This document shows, piece after piece, positions 33,729 to 44,916 of a DNA stretch of 64,000 bases. Source of the stretch: Odiellus spinosus (lineage: Eukaryota; Arthropoda; Arachnida; Opiliones; Phalangiidae); contig OY987233.1 in assembly GCA_963920705.1 (NCBI GenBank), positions 11,023,459 through 11,087,458 on the forward strand, read 5' to 3'. Both the position numbers and the translations under genes were made by a program. Positions within the stretch are counted from its first letter, which is position 1. Every line of letters begins with the position of its first letter. Under the pieces are notes generated by a model. That model was not told the DNA's origin. It was given only the letters and a program-made list of their open reading frames with translations, and did no database searches.

Positions 33729-34540
33729 AATATTTTTAAAAATAGAGGAAATATTTTTAAAAATAGACGAAATATTTTTAAAAATAGACGAAATATTTTT
33801 AAAAATAGACGAAATATTTTTAAAAATAGACGAAATGTTTTTAAAAATAGACGAAATGTTTTTAAAAATAGACGCAATGTTTTTAAAAATAGACGCAATG
33901 TTTTTAAAAATAGACGCAATGTTTTTAAAAATAGACGCAATGTTTTTAAAAATAGACGCAATGTTTTTAAAAATAGACGCAATGTTTTTAAAAATAGACG
34001 CAATGTTTTTAAAAATAGACGCAATGTTTTTAAAAATAGACGCAATGTTTTTAAAAATAGACGCAATGTTTTTAAAAATAGACGCAATGTTTTTAAAAAT
34101 AGACGCAATGTTTTTAAAAATAGACGCAATGTTTTTAAAAATAGACGCAATGTTTTTAAAAATAGACGCAATGTTTTTAAAAATAGACGCAATGTTTTTA
34201 AAAATAGACGCAATGTTTTTAAAAATAGACGCAATATTTTTAAAAATAGACGCAATATTTTTAAAAATAGACGCAATATTTTTAAAAATTTAGACGCAAT
34301 ATTTTTAAAAATTTAGACGCAATATTTTTAAAAATTTAGACGCAATATTTTTAAAAATTTAGACGCAATATTTTTAAAAATTTAGACGCAATATTTTTAA
34401 AAATTTAGACGCAATATTTTTAAAAATTTAGACGCAATATTTTTAAAAATTTAGACGCAATATTTTTAAAAATTTAGACGCAATATTTTTAAAAATTTAG
34501 ACGCAATATTTTTAAAAATTTAGACGCAATATTTAAAAAT
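33729..34540 (+). repeat. 21/23-bp minisatellite, about 37 units
   Basis: The unit is TTTTTAAAAATAGACGCAAT plus one base. Ordered blocks are: GAAATATTTTT units, then GAAATG units, then a long GCAATGTTTTT block, then GCAATATTTTT, then a 23-bp form with AAATTTAGACGC. Because 21 is a multiple of three, the array reads as an open frame on both strands (MFLKIDA repeats forward, RLFLKTL repeats in reverse). I regard both as by-products. Confidence 0.98.
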
Positions 34541-36199
34541 AAACTTAAGGTAGTGGTGTTCGATATCAGAAGCAAAGTCACGATTTTTAAACTTTGTTAA
34601 GGCGCCTTTATAGATCTAGCAACCCCTTGCACCGGCTTGCCTAGTAAACCAGGGGAAACTAACGAAAATATAGTAATAAGTCTTCTTTTTCGGGAATAAA
34701 AAATATGATCTCGCGGGGATGGGCAAAGATACTCCACGAAGACCTAAAGATATTCGTCTAGCTCCGAGTCAAAGCGGCCCCTATATCTCCATCATCTCAT
34801 GCCCCACCCCCTTTCTTGGATTCAAAGAAACTACGAAACCATATGTATACCGAATACGAGCCGCTAGAAACGCTTCGAGCATATATCGAGGATGGCAATT
34901 TAATTACAGACTATATTCCTTGAAGAGAGGGGATTTTTTTTTTAGGGGTGGGACAATTCGGCTCCCCAGTAATCTAAATGTTGAAAAAAACAATGTGACG
35001 ATTGGGCTCGTCAGATTTTGTATTAAAATTGGAAAATTAGTTAATGTTTTTAAATATTGATAAGAGTATACTTTTCGGATGAAATATAGTAAAATTAAAA
35101 AAATTTAAGACACAAGCTTTATTGACACAGATCCGAGCTTTATTGACACACAGCCGAGCTCTATATTAATTTTCACCTATAATATATAGCGCGTTCAATC
35201 CTAATCTATTTTATTCGATATAAATGAACTGCAACGATGCTTAAGGCTCGCAACTCAAAATACTTTCATCCTAAAAAGATATGCTCTTGGGAGCCATAAC
35301 GTCACACTATTCTTTCAAGTTTCTAGTAAAATTTCTGGAGGGCATTTTCTTTTTCTTGGGAGGTTTTCGGACTGGGAAAACAATCATTTCTTTATTATTA
35401 TTAAATGAAGCGGTCTAAGCTATTATTTTAAATTCAAACGATGATAAAATCAAGGCGGTGTTGGATTATTAAAAACTTTTATCTCGAGAAGAAGGGAGCT
35501 TTATCTATCTAATCTCGATAATTTTGTTCAACGTATCATTTCCTTAATCATAGTGATTAATATCGTAGAACATAGCGGAGACTAACCCACTTCCGATGAG
35601 CTATCTCTTTATTTTTAACTTTGTAGTCTTTTTTTCAATAATGTTTCTAGCGTGGAAATTATGTTTCAGAAAATAAGGTGGGGTTTTGATTGTATCACTA
35701 AAGTTAAACGTTTTGCCCCAACTTAATTTAAAAATAATAATATAAAGGCACTAGAATAATCCGTACAGAGTCACGTTTATTTTCAATTTTTTATAACATT
35801 TTAATTCCAATATATCATGATTAAAATTAAATATTTTAAAAACTTAAAAATATATGATCAAATTTAACAAAATATATAAAACTAATTTTAAAATTAAGTT
35901 TAATTTTTAATCGTAATTTATTCTATAAGTTATGACGTTGTATTTAAAATATTTAATTATATTTAAATATTCCTAATTCTATTTATATTTTAAGTAAGTC
36001 TGTTTTTTTAATTTTTTTTTAGTTTGAATTTTAGTAACATAAATTATATTTAAATGACTGTGAAATCTTTGTATACTACAATTTATGATAATTTTTAGTT
36101 CAAATCAATTTTTCGCACTTGATATGGATATTTTTTTCGAGTGATTTTTCTCGTGAAAGTACTTCATCCATAACCTCATTATCTTTAATTTTAAACAAA
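34541..36199. other. non-coding stretch
   Basis: A 113-codon plus-strand frame at 34719-35060 has no recognisable domain. At 35100-35160, two copies of GAGCTTTATTGACACA-like sequence lie in tandem (a 26-bp duplication). The rest is very AT-rich. Confidence 0.4.
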
Positions 36200-39100
36200 T
36201 GTTAAATCAGCGTAATTTACTAATTTGCAAAATTAACGGTAATTATAGAATCACTTCTTTTGTTGAGGCTTTTATACTAGTTTCCCTTTGAATGTGTGCC
36301 GAACCGCTTTAGTTATAATTACCTCGAAATCTTCCCGAATCGCCGTGTTTTGTTCCAGGAGGGAGTGGAAATTAAGATTTACAAAGATGCCCTCGTAGTT
36401 TTCGGCTTTAATTTCTAAAGCTTAATATCAACATTAGAAAGGGTTGCTAAGCCTCGGCAATCTCCTTTTCTAAGGAAGCGAACGATCAACAACAAACGGA
36501 GATCGGCTTACGGGAAACTGAACGCCTCTTTTGTTTTCCAAAACCTCTCCAGCTTCCGGCGTAACTTAGACCGGTCCAATTTGGTGCTCCCTTAATTTAT
36601 TAAAATCCTAAAGTCCAATACCAGAGGCAGTGCGACCGTAACTGTTCTAGTAACTGGTGAAATGAAGTGGCCTAGTAAAATTCAAAAATAATCTCCGTGT
36701 ATCTTGGAATTTTAACCCTAATTTTGCTTGTTATTTTATTTCTCGTGGAATTACCAATTAATATGACCTTTAACCCCAAACTGGCAATGATCTTTTAAAT
36801 ATAATAGGTATAGAATAATTTTTTAACGATATATCGGAAAATGCTACTCAATTTTCATTTAAAATCTTTGATAGAGTTAGTATGTACGTATCGTTGTGAT
36901 GATGGAATTTAAAATTTGTTCATCTATTTTTTAATTACATTTTTAATTATAAATTTGACTTACAAAAATTCAATTCAATTCCCAATAAACTTAGAAAATT
37001 TACTAAACATCTTTATAATATCTAAATAATAACAAAATTATTAAAAATACAAATATGTAAAACTCCTCAAATTTCGGGTTTAAATCGTCCACTTCCATTT
37101 AATTTATCATAATCATTTAATATTACAGGGAAACCTTTATATAAATTATAATATAAAAGGCGTATATTTAAAATCCTATAGCATTCTCCAGACCCTATGT
37201 AGCGTTAACAAAGAGGGGTGATAGAAATAATTGGGTAAAGGTAGAGGGGGGTGGCTAAATTTTAGGAAGATGCTAATGCTATATACGGAATTAGTTCGGT
37301 GTGGGTGGGAGGAGGTATAAACTTGATGATGCCTGCATATTTGTATTTGTTCGTGTTAGCCGTTAATCCTAGCTGGTATGTGTTTAACGAGAGAATTGGA
37401 TCTGTTCCTATAGGGGTCCTGTACCAGAATATAACGCGCGTGTAGGTTTACTTGATGAATCGTGAAAGGCCGTAACAAATTAGGGGGATTTCCCGAACAA
37501 AGTAACACCGAGTAATTGCGAATGCGACTGATGGTACGGAAACCTGATTAATTAGGCTTAAGAAATTCATTCGGAAAGCTTTCCCGCCTTATTCGTTTTA
37601 ACTACTAAACTATATCGCCGAGTTCCTAGGTGGGTTGCTTTTATCACGAATCGTCTATAGCCTAAAGGTTGAAACTCGTTTTGTTTCCATAAAGGACAAT
37701 TATAAGTTAAATTACGCTGAAAATATGTCAGAAATAAGTCCAAAATTAGACATTAGCCGCTGAGATCTACCCCGCGCACCTACGGCGCTCACTCCTCTAT
37801 TTTATAATTGTAGTAAGATTGGCGAGTTATAGTACGTATATCATCATTTCTACATTTTATCTAGAGGTAAATTTTAAATAATTATTTTAAACTCGATTTT
37901 TTTCAGAAAATTTTAATTTTATTCATATTATGATATTAAAATTTATATTTCTCTACGTAACTATGTCTGTCACTAACGCTAAACTTTAAGTTAAATACGC
38001 TGAAACGAATTGATAACTTAAACTTAATTGAGAAAAAGTAGTCCATTTAAACCAGAATTGCTAAACACGCGAATTTAAATTTCATTTATTTATTATTAAA
38101 TCTAAATGATTTTGGGTTATCGTTTTAAGATATGACATATAATATTTTTAACTAATCATTTTTAACTCGCGTAATGATACCCCTTAATTTTGATTATAGT
38201 TAGCCTTTAGTTTTATCAGGGCGGTATTATACAATGTTTACAAAAGACGAATGAATAACATATATAATTCAGACAACGAATGAATAAACGTTCAAAGGGC
38301 CTCATTCTAATTTTGTACCGTAAATTTGTAATCCGCCTAATTCGTTGTTAGGCCTAACTCTATATCCTATTTGAATGAAATGGTTTGTAGTCATTTTGTA
38401 GTGGGTGTTATATTTAAATATTTGAAATTCTATCTAATCTCTTTATGACACGGCCTTTTCCATTCGCGTCGTCAGTGATTAAATTTATTTTGATACGAAA
38501 TTTCGCGTCTTTCCACCCCGTGGCGCCACGAATCTCTTTTCCCCAAAGAGGCGTACGCCCCTGATTACCAGGATAAATTACTGAGCGTGAAAATCACCCT
38601 TAAGTATAAGCTGTGGGTCTTGGGATTAAACCTAAATTAGGTTTCGGTACACGAAACTTTTCTTTCTCAACGTGTAGGTGGGTAGGTTTTATCGCGTAAA
38701 ATGAGACGAAGATTGTGTAGGGGCAAAAGCGGCTTAAGGTAGCTAATTAATGAAACCCTAAACTTGGAGCAGGGTCCCTTTACTTGATATCTAGACCATA
38801 CCTCTCTGGTCCAACGAAAATTGTTAAAAAAAATTAATTATACCAAGAACTGAGTACGTAAATTTACATTAGAAAATTTAAAAATTCAATATAAATTCCA
38901 TTTTAAATTTATTATTTAAATAATTAATTTATTCTCTCTACTCGTAAAAGTTTGTTTAAACATCCTAACGTATGTTTATTGTTGTTAAACTTATTTTAAT
39001 AATAATGTCTTCGTTTCAAGTCAGGTTGTCAACCTTTTTTCGAACTTATTTGTAGAATTTTTTTAGTTTTTTAAAATGATAAAACAATTTTTTCTAACGT

Positions 39101-40253
39101 AATCAACGAATAATTTTAATTTGAAAGGAAGTTGTCTTACTGGATTAAGTACTTTTACGAAAAAGACTCCGTGAAAGCTTCCATATCACGTGAGTCATCT
39201 GTAAGCTAGGCACGCGACCATAATGATGACGTAGTATCGTAGGGAAACCTTTGTTTTCAGTATTAATGATCTTCAAGAAAATTTCGTGACAGGTTTACTT
39301 TAAAGATAAAGAGCCAAGGCCTAAAATTGCAATATAAAGTTGTTTATTTTAATTAATAATATAGAAGTTAAATACACGTATATTTCATTCCTTGCATTCC
39401 TTGGCAGTTTTAATTACATAAAGTTTATATTAAAATTCGGGTTTCTTTTTAACAACTTTTAGTATTTAATTATTCGTAACCACTTTGAAATCTAACTCGA
39501 CCTTTTGACCATAATCATCTCAAACTAGAACTTATTAGAAATGAGACTTGAGGAATACAAGATGTGTTAGATTAGATTATGCGTAATCTTTGACTCTTTG
39601 TTTATGTGATAACTTATCAGATTTAGGAAATTCCATTTTTTTAAAACCATTTTCGTTCGAGTTCACCGTTCGCTGCGAAGTTCTAAGCAAATATAATACG
39701 TATAGGTAATATAATTATTTTTATATACCCTTATTATTGTTTTTTTTTATCTATAACCTTTAAATTTTTAAGAAAATTTAAGCGGTACATTTTTAATTAT
39801 TAATTAATAGATTAAATTAAATCCGCCAAAACCTTGTTTGAATTTTTTTTATATCAATATACGAAAGATAATAGTTAATTTACAATTAAACCGTGAATAT
39901 TTTCTTTAAAAATCTTAAAATTGCTTCGATCGAGACGCGTTGATATTATTTTTCACCTTGAATATTTCTCCATCCTTAAATCATTACTCCTAGTAAGAAA
40001 ATTCCCGGGGGATGATTGGAGGGTTGGAGAGAAGAGATTCGGGCATCTATTAATTTGCGCGAAACGTGATTATGAAAGGTCGTAAAACATATCTCGCGTT
40101 ACCACGCGAATGAGAAGGCGAGAGAGAGAAATGAAAAGATTGGAGAAAAATCAAAGGGTGTTACAGTATACTATTAAATCGCATTAAACTGATAAATAAA
40201 TTCAGTCCAAACCAATTGAAACGAGTGTAGTATGGTCTAAAAATCACCTAAAC
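36200..40253. other. non-coding stretch with small repeat fragments
   Basis: No gene is recognised over about 4 kb. A family G fragment is at 36210-36250 (GCGTAATTTACTAATTTGC). A reverse family A fragment is at 36822-36870 (TCGGAAAATGCTACTCAATT). At 37967-37990, GTCACTAACGCTAAACTTTA is the reverse complement of the unit end seen at 0.36-0.71 kb. GC-richer patches lie at 37280-37440 and 38500-38570. Confidence 0.4.
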
Positions 40254-40535
40254 AAAATTTCATTTAAAAATATTCTACCGTTTTCTCGGAAACAAGATTC
40301 ATAATTAGACTTAAAAACCTTTGTTTTCAAGAGAGAAATTTGAATTCAAAATTTCATTCAAAAATATTCTACCGTTTTCTCGGAAATAAGATTCAAAATT
40401 AGACTTAAAAACCTTTGTTTTCGAGAGAGAAATTTGAATTCAAAATTACATTCAAAAATATTCTACCGTTTTCTCGTAAATAAGATTTGAAATTAGCCTT
40501 TAATCCTTGTTTTCGAGAGAGAAACTTGAATTCCC
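40254..40535 (+). repeat. tandem triplication, 94-bp unit
   Basis: Each copy has AAAAATATTCTACCGTTTTC, then TAAGATTCAAAATTAGACTT and TTTGTTTTCGAGAGAGAAAT. TTCTACCG falls at 40273, 40367 and 40461, exactly 94 bp apart. The third copy is the most diverged. Confidence 0.95.
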
Positions 40536-41360
40536 AGAAATAAGTAGTTCCATATTGAATTTCCAATCTTAATTTCATTGATATTTACTCTAAAACCTGC
40601 TATAAATCTACTAAAATTATGAATATTTTTTGATCTTTTTCTTTTGAGCATAAAAATCATAATGAAATTTGACCTCATCAATTTTTTCACATTTTTATTA
40701 TATTATAAATTACAGTTTTGATAATTTAATTACCAGAGCAAATTACCATAGTAAGCTAGAACTGTATCTTAGCACGGTATCAGTCTCTTATGTGAAAAGC
40801 GCGGATCTTGGGACTCCCTCTAAACATCCTCCATCCTTAAGATGAAACGAGAGCCAGGAAGAGAGCGCGTTGTGGGTCCAAATTATCCGGTCAGTAACGC
40901 TCGTAACCGTAACCGTTTCGCGACGCAAATCGCTCTTTTCTTACCCAACGGACACTCCCCCCTCTTCCCTCATTGGCTCAGAGCATTCGCGCCACAATCT
41001 TACACCCCCCCCCCCGAAAGAACAAAGGAGAAGAAAGAGAATCGTCATCGAATGAAAAAATCATTTTCTTTTCTTCGTTATCGTAAGACTAGGAAGATTC
41101 CCGGGAAGAAAATTAACAGAAAAATCTCTAGCAGTTAGTTTTGCCAAAATTAATGAGGCCCGGAAGAAAAAGACACCAAAGGGGAAGGGATGCTTCTTTT
41201 GCACCGAACCAGAGTTAATGAAGCGTGCTTATATTGAAAGGAAAAGATTTAAAGGTACCATCCCACTCGTGATAAAAAAATCATAACATCTTATATCGCG
41301 TAAAAACCCTCAATTGTTCTATTTTAATCAACGCTTTCAAACATTTTCTCTTCATCCTCC
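40536..41360. other. non-coding stretch with a family G fragment
   Basis: A family G fragment is at 40700-40755 (TAATTTAATTACCAGAGCAA, ATTACCATAGTAAG). A 98-codon plus-strand frame at 40842-41138 is very basic and low-complexity at its end. It has no domain and no splice evidence, so it is left uncalled. Confidence 0.4.
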
Positions 41361-41760
41361 CTTTAAAGGGAGAATGCAAACCTAACAACGAGTAATTTTT
41401 ATTTTTATCGATTCCTTATCGTTTAAATAAGCCTAATCCATTAGTAATAAAATTTACAAACAAATATTAAACTAGAAATAAATTTAAAACTTACCATCAA
41501 AATAGGCTTAGCTGGATTCAAGGAGATATCCTGAATTTCTTCAGGGTCAGAAAGTTTTACGGAGATCTCGCCTTAACGACAGGCGTTTTCTTATTGGTCG
41601 ATGACCCTTCAATGCGAAGAAATTCAGGGTAAGTTTTAAATTTATTTCTAGTTTAATATTTGTTTGTAAATTTTTTTATTGGTGGATTAGGCTGCTATTT
41701 AAATGATTATGAATCGATAAGAAAAACACTCGTTTTTAGGCTGCATTCTCCCTTTGAATA
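41361..41760 (+). mobile_element. family C MITE, nearly complete
   Basis: The left end is TTTAAAGGGAGAATGCAAAC and the right end GCTGCATTCTCCCTTTGAA. Long inverted arms include GATTCCTTATCGTTTAAATA against TATTTAAATGATTATGAATC, and ATATTAAACTAGAAATAAAT against ATTTATTTCTAGTTTAATAT. The inner right arm (the AGCTAAGCCTATTTT part) is deleted. It is non-coding. Confidence 0.92.
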
Positions 41761-42240
41761 AAACTTACCCTTTGTAATAAGGATAAAAAAAAGTCTTTAG
41801 TCTCAGAAATTAGAAAAGAAAATTTTGCATATCAATAGCTCTGTGAATTTTTTCCTTTTTTTTTATGTCTCGTTTGAAATGACTGTCTTTTCTACTTACA
41901 GCGCGTGTCATTAAAGTGGCAGAGTTAGAAAATACTTAAGAGAGATTTTTATAGGTTAATTCAAAAAGGTTTTATCAGCGTTTAAGAAAGGAGCCGCTAG
42001 ATACGTGCTTATTGCTATAGGGTTATTTTTAAGCGTGTAATTTGGGTTTAGCGACTTAAGCGTGTATAATGAAACATTGTTAAGATAGTGAGAGAGACAC
42101 GATGAAAGAGAAACTTACTCCAGAGCCACCATTTCCGTTTAGAAGTAAAAGACCTTTGCCACCCTCTAGCTTTACAAATCTCCAGTTACCAATGGTATTG
42201 TTCTGGAACAAGAAAAGCATTAAGCCAAATGGTTATTTTT

Positions 42241-42242
<2 letters not shown>
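41761..42242. other. non-coding stretch
   Basis: No gene or element is recognised. A 64-codon frame at 42102-42296 runs into the poly-T tract and looks spurious. Confidence 0.4.

Positions 42243-42276
<34 letters not shown>
42243..42276 (+). repeat. poly-T run, 34 bp
   Basis: Uninterrupted T run. It sits about where the outer left arm of the neighbouring family D copy would be expected. Confidence 0.95.
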
Positions 42277-42280
<4 letters not shown>

Positions 42281-42287
42281 ATTTTGG

Positions 42288-42653
42288 TGGCTGTAAAATT
42301 TCCATAAAAGTAAATATAAAATCGGACCAACCATATTATTTCAGCCTTCAACAGCGCTTGTAACGTCTTGTCTTAACATTAAAAGAATAGGCCGGCATTT
42401 GTTCACCAAGACCTTAGGCATCAAAAGGCCGCCCTATTCTTTTAATGGTATGACAGCGCTGTTGAAGGCTGAATTAATATGATTGGTCCTATTTTATATT
42501 TACTAAAATTCTAATTTTACCAAACTTTAGAAATTAATTTAAACACCAAAAACGTGTCTAAAAATTGTTTGAAATTATGGAGTATGTTTTTTGGCTCGGT
42601 GATTCCAAAAATAAATTCAAAATCCATTTTTAGCTCCAAGTTTCCATTTAATA
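42288..42653 (+). mobile_element. family D fold-back MITE with a different loop
   Basis: The left inner arm is present (ATCGGACCAACCATATTATT, CAACAGCGCTTGTAACGTCT). The full right arm runs to TTTTTAGCTCCAAGTTTCCA. The loop, GGCATTTGTTCACCAAGACC and onward, differs from that at 9.5 and 21.6 kb, although the arms match. The outer left arm is missing beyond the poly-T run. Confidence 0.9.
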
Positions 42654-42894
42654 TAAAATTTTTGGAGGCTTTTGAGAACTCAATCTGCTTTTCAATAAAT
42701 AAGAATTAAATTAAATTTATTTTATATCTAATTTTATAAAATAATATAATTAGTTCGATTACAAACGAATTAAATATTTCATAACGTAGAATAATAAATA
42801 AGCAATCAATAAAACTAAAATAAATATTAGTTTTCGCCTGTTTAACCTTTTATAAACACTGTGAAATTTTTAATTTTATTAATATATTCATCAG

Positions 42895-42936
<42 letters not shown>

Positions 42937-44559
42937 CGCGTCTAAATTATGTAAAAATAATTTCATATACCAAAACAGTGGCCTTTGCGGTTACCGCTTA
43001 TTTTTGTTGAATAATTAATTATCTCGGCGTTTGAATTTATAAATTATTTTAAAGGATAGTCCTCATCTTATTGTTTTGTTTAAATCGAGGTATGTAAATT
43101 AAAATAATTGCATCACGCTGTAGTAGGGACCTTTCACTCTTCTTTTCACAAATTCCAACTCACAGTATATGTAATAACAGAAATTTTACAACGCTGTAGA
43201 GATTCCTCTATTCATCACGGGGGAAAGTGAAGTTTCACTTTATATTAATTTAGGATCGAGGCTTGTTCTTTAATTTCACTGCCCAGAAAATATTTAGGTC
43301 ATCTTCTCCATGTTTTATAATATATTCATAGCAAGATTATGAAGAAGCCTTTTTTTAAGCCTTCAAAGATAAAATCCGCCTTGAGATCAAATTATTATTC
43401 GCTTCGGAAAATGTTAGATTTGAATAATTAACTAACGTTAAATTTACTTAAAAAGGAAATTTGTAACAATTTTTTAATTTATTTTTTTAAGTCTAGTGAA
43501 ATTTGTGCTTTAATATTAAAATTATTGACCATGTTGAAATATAAATTAAATTAACTTATTAATTAAAAGACCGATACTTTTAATTAATAAGTTAATTTCA
43601 TGAAATTTGTGCAGATGTTATTCCACTGCGGTAAAAGATTTAAGTTTGGACTTTTAATATCTCTCGCACGATCGGAAATGGTGCGTCTTTTGATTGGTCG
43701 AATTGTTTTCTTTAAATTCATAGTAATTTAATTAAAGTTAGAATATAGATATATTTTAAATTACCAGGAATGGATAAAAATATTTCATCTTCCCTTTAAA
43801 TTGAGGTTTTCTACTATCAAAAGCTGAGGTGTATGAATACATAATGTTAAAAAATTGCTCTTAAGATCTTAATATTGTATTAATATTAATTTAAACGAAT
43901 TCGCCCCTGAAAGGGATCTTTGCCTTGCACAGCGAAGCCCAACGGTTGGAACACTTTTACAGGGGCTATTCGTTAAAATGGTTGTTTTCTCACGATTTTT
44001 GAGTATAAATTTTTAAAACTTAATCCGGTTTATAATATAAATTATTTAATCTTGATTAAAAAAATTAAAAGTTTATCTTTCACGTGATATCTACATCCTA
44101 TTCTATTACAAATAAAAGTCCATCAAACTATATACGTATGGTAGAGACGGCGGTAACACGAAATCGTAATTACTTTAAACCCGCCCTGGCCATAAAAGTG
44201 GCGAGCCACTGGAATCTAAAGTATCTAATAAAGGAGGCTTGCCTAAAAACTTCTCAAAGTGATTCTTTTCTTCGTCTTATTACTTCCCATACAAGCTAGA
44301 AGAAGAAGAAAAGAAAAGAAAAAAAATGAAATGAAATTAAATGGAGAATCGAGAGACAAGATACGGATAAAAAGGCAGCAGCCCAAACGCATTTCCTAAA
44401 TTTTTTTCACCAAAATGACTTTTTTTATTTGATTTTCTTTTATTTATTTTTCTTTGCGCGGTTTTTACTTTTCACGGAAAGTAATACGATGAATTCTCGT
44501 GGCTGGCTGGCTGTTTTCGTGTGTTCTTATTGGCTACAATCCAAACATATTTTTAATTA
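42654..44559. other. non-coding stretch with a 40-bp poly-T run and a perfect hairpin
   Basis: A T run of 40 lies at 42897-42936. A 22-bp perfect inverted repeat is listed separately. The 71-codon frame at 44084-44299 has no domain. Confidence 0.45.
43548..43598. repeat. perfect hairpin, 22-bp arms
   Basis: The left arm 43548-43569 begins AAATTAACTTATTAATTAAA. It is exactly complementary to the right arm 43577-43598, with a 7-base loop ACCGATA. No flanking duplication is visible. Confidence 0.95.
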
Positions 44560-44655
44560 TATATAGAGTTCTAAAATTATCATAATTATGGGAATTACTA
44601 AATTACGCGGTAATTACCGTCTCGAAATAAGACGCGTTTCCCCAGTGAAACTTAA
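44560..44655. repeat. family G fragment
   Basis: AATTATGGGAATTACTAAAT and TACGCGGTAATTACCG match family G. Confidence 0.5.
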
Positions 44656-44916
44656 GCCGCGTTCATATTAGGTCTTGGAATCGATTTAAATCGTTTCCCT
44701 AGAGTCGTGTGAACGGGAAACCGTCTTTTCTCGAATTTATTTGATTCTTAAATATGCTTCGGGAACCAGTTTCGTACCGATTTGGTTTCAACAATCGATA
44801 GATGAAGCTACGATAAATCGATTTATAAAGATAAAGCGTGAACATGACTCCTGGCGATTTGAATATCGGTTTGATTTTACAGTTTCAAATCGATTATGAA
44901 ATTATAGTGTGAACAT
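44656..44916 (-). mobile_element. family B MITE, reverse copy
   Basis: It runs from GCCGCGTTCATATTAGGTCT to ATTATGAAATTATAGTGTGAAC. Read on the minus strand it is the same element as at 25.3 kb. The ends GTTCACACTA and GTTCATATTAGG are inverted repeats of each other. Confidence 0.9.

Noticed and set aside
33701-34293. Long frames of MFLKIDA and RLFLKTL repeats on both strands as real proteins
   Set aside because: They arise from a 21-bp DNA repeat that is open on both strands at once. There is no non-repetitive coding part or splice context.
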